Position numbers and translations under genes: made by a program. DNA of 18,383 nucleotides, taken from contig JAGGVT010000035.1 in the NCBI GenBank assembly GCA_021157815.1, positions 1 through 18,383 of the forward strand. Reading direction: 5' to 3'. Positions 14,067-18,383 of this stretch are shown here, piece by piece (within the stretch, counting starts at the first letter, position 1; the number at the start of each line of letters is the position of its first letter). Under the pieces are notes generated by a model. The model had not been told where the DNA came from and did not search any database. It saw nothing but the letters and a program-made list of their open reading frames with translations. The DNA is from a bacterium. GTDB lineage: Bacteria > JAJVIF01 > JAGGVT01.

Positions 14067-17000
14067 GTGATTCCACTATTATTCAGTATGCTTTTCGTAC
14101 AGTGCTCAAAAGGCAGCGACACAATCATGCCGATTATCCCATCTGGTGATTATTCATTTCAGAACGAAAGGATTCTTCCGCCTGATGATTACGATGGTCG
14201 CGCTGGTTATCAGAACCGAACGAACGTTAGCCTTCAGGTAACAGGTCCCGCTGAATATATTTCGTCAAAACTTAATCCACCGTTGATAACCGAAATGAAT
14301 CCATTATTCTCCGCACGTGTGATTAACAATATTTCAAGGCTTGATGCGAAATATTTCAGCGCGACAATTGACAGCGAACATGTTATTTGCGCGTTCAATC
14401 AGGCATCGAATGAAGTATATTTCACATCTGCCAAACCACTTAAGAACGGCAAACATACTGCTGTTTTGCACTTTTCTAATCCCGACGGCTCCAGCAGAAT
14501 GCTTTATTGGTCATTTACGAGCAACACTGACCCACCTGAAATTCAAATTGTGATGTGGAACGATGAGGAGAAATTCGCGCTTGTTGTTTTCAATCGCGAC
14601 ATAGAACCTGATCTCCTGCATGATTCATCCCGCTGGAGGTTTAATGCAGAACAAGACATCTTGAGAGAAAATGTTGGCACCGTGGGCAATAACATGGCAT
14701 TCCTGCCTTTAAAAGATGTGGCTTTCGAAAAATACACTAATAGAACCGCATTAACTGTCAGTTTCATTGATAAGAACGGCATTGCGGATTATGTTGTCAA
14801 CCGCGGCGGTTCAGCAAGAAAAGGGCAAAGTGTTCCGTGCGGTGATTGCTCCGGCATTGAAATTACGTTTCCCCTTGCTGAACACAAATTTCTTGAGGCA
14901 GGGGCGGAAAAGTATGCACTCGCGTATGAAGTAACAAACCCATTAGAATGCAGTATTATCATGGAATGGGAAGGCTGGGCACGTGTTCCAATAGCAAACG
15001 ATGATCCTGCTGGTATTCCTGGAAACAACAATTGCGATCTTTACGATCTTGTTATTGATACCAAATGTGAAGGCATTGGTGAAACACAATCATCAGGAGT
15101 GCCCTATCCTGAAAGTTTTAGTATGGAATTTAATAATGGGACTCTTAAAACAATATCATTTAGTCGCAATTACGCGCATCATATCGAAATATCGTTCTGG
15201 GCTGACTGCACAGATGAACTTCGATACGATCGTGATGAACATGAATACAAGTTAGGAGAAGAAAGCATTGATTTCTCAGAATCCTTTGATTGCAAACACC
15301 CAGTGTTTGACTATAATCCAACAGTGTTGTGGGGTGATGAAGCTGCTGATCAGATAGAGTCCTTGATGGATGGTATCCCAATGCGAGGTGAACCTGTAAG
15401 TGGTGATATATATTGCAATACAATGTACAGAGATGATCCGGCTGAATATGATTTCAATGAAATGATGCAGGATTTGCGCGATCATAATTGCGATTTGTTT
15501 ATCGTGGCGCAGGCGAGTGATCCGATAAGCGGGAATCGTCGTGGAAACCTAGCGCCCTCCCAGATCACGCTTGACATGAAGAAAAACGATGGCACATGTT
15601 CCTATGACATCTCATGGTCAGGCGGGGAAATGCTTACCGGTGTCCTGGTTCTGGACTATAAACCATGGGGCAGTCCGGAATATGGCTATGTTGACGATCT
15701 TGAGCTTCTCACCTATCCCGATGACTGGCCTGATCCAAACTATCCTGTCGATACACCAGGAAATATATGGCACGATTGGTGCCCCGAGGAAAGTACAATC
15801 ATGGTGTGCAATCTGACCGATATTCTTACTGCCCCAAGCGGGGATGAGATAACGGGAATAAAAGTGCGTATAACCGACAACACACGAGATCCCGTAGATG
15901 GCTACCACGGCAACTGGCGTCGGAGCGAGGATGTCATGGAGCAGGTATGCCTGGTGCCAATAAGAAGTGGCAGCAGAAATGCTGCAGGGAAATTCTGTGG
16001 ATATGATACAAAAGCTGCATTTATTGAGAATAATCCATATGATAAAGTTCCATCCGATAAACCTACTGATCCTCATCCTGAGGATCATCTGAAGCGGTTG
16101 CATTATGGAGGGAAAACTGATGATAATAACACTGCATTTATCTCACTTCGAGACAATGATGGAAGCGCTTTTCTTGATTACTATATCGCTATTCAGGTAA
16201 CAGATCCGACAGTAATCGAGAATTTTGCAGATGAAATTGATATGGTTTTTTACAGCAGCGAAACGAGTATTCCAAACGGCATGGAGGATCTTAATTTTAC
16301 TTATCCAGGTCATGTCGCAGCGGTTGAGACCAAAGCCAAACGCTGTCATCCCTTGCCTTCTGGTGTAACTGATCCAGTAAAAAAGAGAATCTTTGATCTG
16401 TTGTTTGGCGATGGCATGCAACGTAACGAATGCCTGCTGTATCATGTGCAATTGGAAGTATCCGATTCCAAGAGAACAACAAGCAGCGATACTAATCCTG
16501 TGCTTTATGTCAGCTCGTCTGACCATAAATGGGGTACCGATTGGCTGGCAAAAAGAGACTTCGCCAAATCTTTTGATTCAGGATCAAATTTGTTAACAAT
16601 TAATGGATTTAGATTTGGATCTGAGGATAATATTCGTGGAACAGGAAGGAATTATGCAAAAGAGTATGAAGATAAAAAGAAAAATTCCTGGTATTCCTAT
16701 GATGAATTCATTACAAGTGGTGGGATTGAAACTGTCTATGCAAAAATCGTTGACGACGACTACAAACCCAGCTTGTTTTTTGAAGAAGAGCATTGCGTTG
16801 CTGTGCAAAGTGAATCTGATATAATTCTTTTAACTTCACACGGTGTCCCCGCTGGCGCAGTAGGAAAGAAATTCATACCTCCATTTTACAGCGAACTACC
16901 TTATCCATATTGGCCATATTACCAAGAAACTCATGATCCTGCTAGTTACTACTCGGATTATGGAATTGTAATCCCCCCCGATAATGATGGTTTAAATGCA

Positions 17001-17660
17001 TGGGGTTTTGGACGATGTGGTGACTTCTGGCAAAAAAATCATAGGAGTTCTAATGAGTGTGAACTACGATGGCTAACACTTCTTGCTTGCGAAGCATTAA
17101 CTCAAGGTCCAGTATCGGGCTCAGTTAATTGGAAGCAAAGAATTAGCTTTAATGAAACTGACCCAGATGATCATCCATATCTAAGTTCTGTTTGCGGTTT
17201 TCGCAAGTTTATTAAAGCACCGAATACATCTATTTCATTAGGTATAGCAGGGGACTTTCATCATGATATGGCGTTTATTAATAAATACAGTGCTAACATG
17301 GAGGAACTTTTTGATCCTGTGCAGAATCCGTTTCCTTATGAACCCATAAATCCATGTTCTACACAGGAAGGAGAACACCTGTGGCAATGCCCAGCATCGT
17401 ATGATATAAGTGTATCTGCCTGGATGGAAGCTGCCTGTCATGAGCTAAATACGGTAAGTAAGAAAAAACAAAAAGGATATATGAAACAAGGGTTGCGTTG
17501 GGCGGCTGGAATTGATCGCATGAATGTAGACCCCTATGAATACTTTTATTATTACCTTTATAGATATCTTGATCCTAATGAAAAGGGTCAAAAATGGAAA
17601 TTTGACATCAGAAGAACTGAAGATTTCATTAGTCCAGTTAAAGATCAACCAGATACTTAG
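14067..17660 (+). CDS. Very large lipoprotein with a possible caspase-like C-terminal domain; start out of frame across poly-C
   Basis: The open frame has 1197 codons, counted here from a GTG at 14067. That GTG has no ribosome site; the real start is probably the ATG at 14020, connected by a frame change in the C run at 14050-14057. The hydrophobic N-terminus ends in MLFVQC, a poor but possible lipid-attachment site (Gln at -1). Residues 20-860 are unassigned and beta-rich, for example ISWSGGEMLTGVLVLDYKPW and TDILTAPSGDEITGIKVRIT. Near the C-terminus, DIILLTSHGVP (His925-Gly926) and ELRWLTLLACEALTQ (Cys1008) follow hydrophobic strands, as in clan CD (caspase, gingipain-like) peptidases. A secreted beta-propeller-like gene starts 30 nt downstream, so the two may be co-expressed. 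The second half is more AT-rich than the GDH genes. The function is not recognised. Confidence 0.75.
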   Translation: MIPLLFSMLFVQCSKGSDTIMPIIPSGDYSFQNERILPPDDYDGRAGYQNRTNVSLQVTGPAEYISSKLNPPLITEMNPLFSARVINNISRLDAKYFSATIDSEHVICAFNQASNEVYFTSAKPLKNGKHTAVLHFSNPDGSSRMLYWSFTSNTDPPEIQIVMWNDEEKFALVVFNRDIEPDLLHDSSRWRFNAEQDILRENVGTVGNNMAFLPLKDVAFEKYTNRTALTVSFIDKNGIADYVVNRGGSARKGQSVPCGDCSGIEITFPLAEHKFLEAGAEKYALAYEVTNPLECSIIMEWEGWARVPIANDDPAGIPGNNNCDLYDLVIDTKCEGIGETQSSGVPYPESFSMEFNNGTLKTISFSRNYAHHIEISFWADCTDELRYDRDEHEYKLGEESIDFSESFDCKHPVFDYNPTVLWGDEAADQIESLMDGIPMRGEPVSGDIYCNTMYRDDPAEYDFNEMMQDLRDHNCDLFIVAQASDPISGNRRGNLAPSQITLDMKKNDGTCSYDISWSGGEMLTGVLVLDYKPWGSPEYGYVDDLELLTYPDDWPDPNYPVDTPGNIWHDWCPEESTIMVCNLTDILTAPSGDEITGIKVRITDNTRDPVDGYHGNWRRSEDVMEQVCLVPIRSGSRNAAGKFCGYDTKAAFIENNPYDKVPSDKPTDPHPEDHLKRLHYGGKTDDNNTAFISLRDNDGSAFLDYYIAIQVTDPTVIENFADEIDMVFYSSETSIPNGMEDLNFTYPGHVAAVETKAKRCHPLPSGVTDPVKKRIFDLLFGDGMQRNECLLYHVQLEVSDSKRTTSSDTNPVLYVSSSDHKWGTDWLAKRDFAKSFDSGSNLLTINGFRFGSEDNIRGTGRNYAKEYEDKKKNSWYSYDEFITSGGIETVYAKIVDDDYKPSLFFEEEHCVAVQSESDIILLTSHGVPAGAVGKKFIPPFYSELPYPYWPYYQETHDPASYYSDYGIVIPPDNDGLNAWGFGRCGDFWQKNHRSSNECELRWLTLLACEALTQGPVSGSVNWKQRISFNETDPDDHPYLSSVCGFRKFIKAPNTSISLGIAGDFHHDMAFINKYSANMEELFDPVQNPFPYEPINPCSTQEGEHLWQCPASYDISVSAWMEAACHELNTVSKKKQKGYMKQGLRWAAGIDRMNVDPYEYFYYYLYRYLDPNEKGQKWKFDIRRTEDFISPVKDQPDT

Positions 17661-17690
17661 TAACAATAAATTCATATGGGAGAAAACAAT

Positions 17691-18383
17691 ATGAGAAAAA
17701 CAGCATTATTGACTATTTTATTTGTTGCATTGTTAACCAAGCCAGCATTAGCGGACAGCAGCGTATATTGCAACCTACCGTATGCATTTTTTTATAGCGC
17801 AATAACTGAAATGATATATCTTGGGTGTAATTATGGTGGAACGTCATTTGAATTAGTTACAATAGAGCCAGTAACATCAAATGAAATTAGTAGATATCCA
17901 ATTGACGGCTCATTATGTGGCTGTGGCGCTGTCGATGATGGTTTAAATCTTGTTCTTATACTATCTCACACAGATTTGAGCTCTGAGTGGAATACTGGCA
18001 AGATACAAAAAATCAATACTCTTACAGGTGAACCTGTAATTGAATCTGAGTACGAGCTTAATGATAACGCGTTGGATTTAGAAATTGATCATACAAATGG
18101 TTTGGCATATGTTTGCTGGGGAGCTTTCGAACAGGGGTATCTAGGAAAATTCTCAACCACAGATTGTCAGATTATTGGAAATGAAATTAAGTATGGAGTA
18201 GTTCCTGAAAATATATCATTAACAAATGATGGAGCTAAGCTATATGTGAATAACACTGAATTATATCACATAGATGAACCAGAACTGATTACATACTGGG
18301 AGATAGGTATCTTTGATACATCAAATATGGAGTTATCCAATACAATTCGGATGGACATACTTCCTGAAGATTTTGAAATGGGA
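17691..18383 (+). CDS. Secreted propeller-like protein, N-terminal part (cut by window edge)
   Basis: From the ATG at 17691 (GGGAGA at about 17678-17683 as ribosome site) the frame stays open for 231 codons to the window end. It begins with a Sec signal peptide, MRKTALLTILFVALLTKPAL then ALADSS, a normal AxA cleavage site with no lipobox. The mature part has repeated short strands such as LDLEIDHTNGLAYVCWG, NISLTNDGAKLYVNN and WEIGIFDTSNMELSNTI, resembling YVTN/WD40-like beta-propeller repeats (D-x-x-NGLAYV, NDGAKLYV). Four Cys in the first part (positions 27, 46, 76 and 78) suggest disulfides. It is 30 nt behind the large poly-C lipoprotein gene and shares its direction, so they are likely in one transcript. 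The target is unknown. Confidence 0.75.
   Translation, partial: MRKTALLTILFVALLTKPALADSSVYCNLPYAFFYSAITEMIYLGCNYGGTSFELVTIEPVTSNEISRYPIDGSLCGCGAVDDGLNLVLILSHTDLSSEWNTGKIQKINTLTGEPVIESEYELNDNALDLEIDHTNGLAYVCWGAFEQGYLGKFSTTDCQIIGNEIKYGVVPENISLTNDGAKLYVNNTELYHIDEPELITYWEIGIFDTSNMELSNTIRMDILPEDFEMG

Overview
The organism looks like a Gram-negative-type bacterium, because three long proteins start with lipoprotein-like signal peptides. I cannot name the lineage. It probably belongs to a little-studied or candidate phylum: the genes are recognisable but divergent, and the spaces between them are rich in palindromic repeats. Nothing in the window is phage-like, and I see no tRNA, rRNA or CRISPR array.

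Region 1 (1-4987, all minus strand) is a menaquinone gene cluster of the futalosine type. In transcription order it holds a UbiD-type decarboxylase (mqnL), a 208-bp nested inverted-repeat element, the UbiE/MenG methyltransferase, the UbiX-type flavin prenyltransferase (mqnM), the UbiA-type prenyltransferase (mqnP), a VOC/glyoxalase-fold protein, a small membrane protein, and the start of aminofutalosine synthase (mqnE), cut by the window edge. Together these prenylate, decarboxylate and methylate the 1,4-dihydroxy-6-naphthoate made by the early Mqn enzymes. The VOC and small membrane proteins are tightly embedded but have no known role in the pathway.

Region 2 (5031-7044) begins with a dispersed-repeat block. 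A plus-strand trio follows: a SAM methyltransferase, a YkoF/MTH1187-type thiamine-binding-like protein overlapping it by 4 nt, and a thioredoxin-fold lipoprotein lacking the second active-site cysteine. A second palindromic repeat element comes next.

Region 3 (7021-9871, minus) is one large lipoprotein with 14 LVIVD repeats, which fits two seven-bladed beta-propellers. It has its own promoter and terminator.

Region 4 (9841-13949) holds two glutamate dehydrogenase-family genes pointing away from each other. gdhA (minus) is canonical and is followed by a 17-unit octamer tandem repeat and a strong terminator. The second gene (plus, TTG start) has lost the catalytic lysine and altered other signature motifs. 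Between them lie a decayed TPR gene and a 209-bp insertion flanked by TIRs and a 9-bp target duplication.

Region 5 (13950-18383, plus) starts with a good promoter and ribosome binding site leading into a very large envelope protein. Its signal-peptide region is interrupted by a run of 8 C that puts the start and the body in different frames, which could be phase variation, frameshifting or a sequencing error. Its C-terminal part has a His-Gly/Ala-Cys pair suggestive of a caspase-like cysteine peptidase fold. A secreted propeller-like protein follows and runs off the window.
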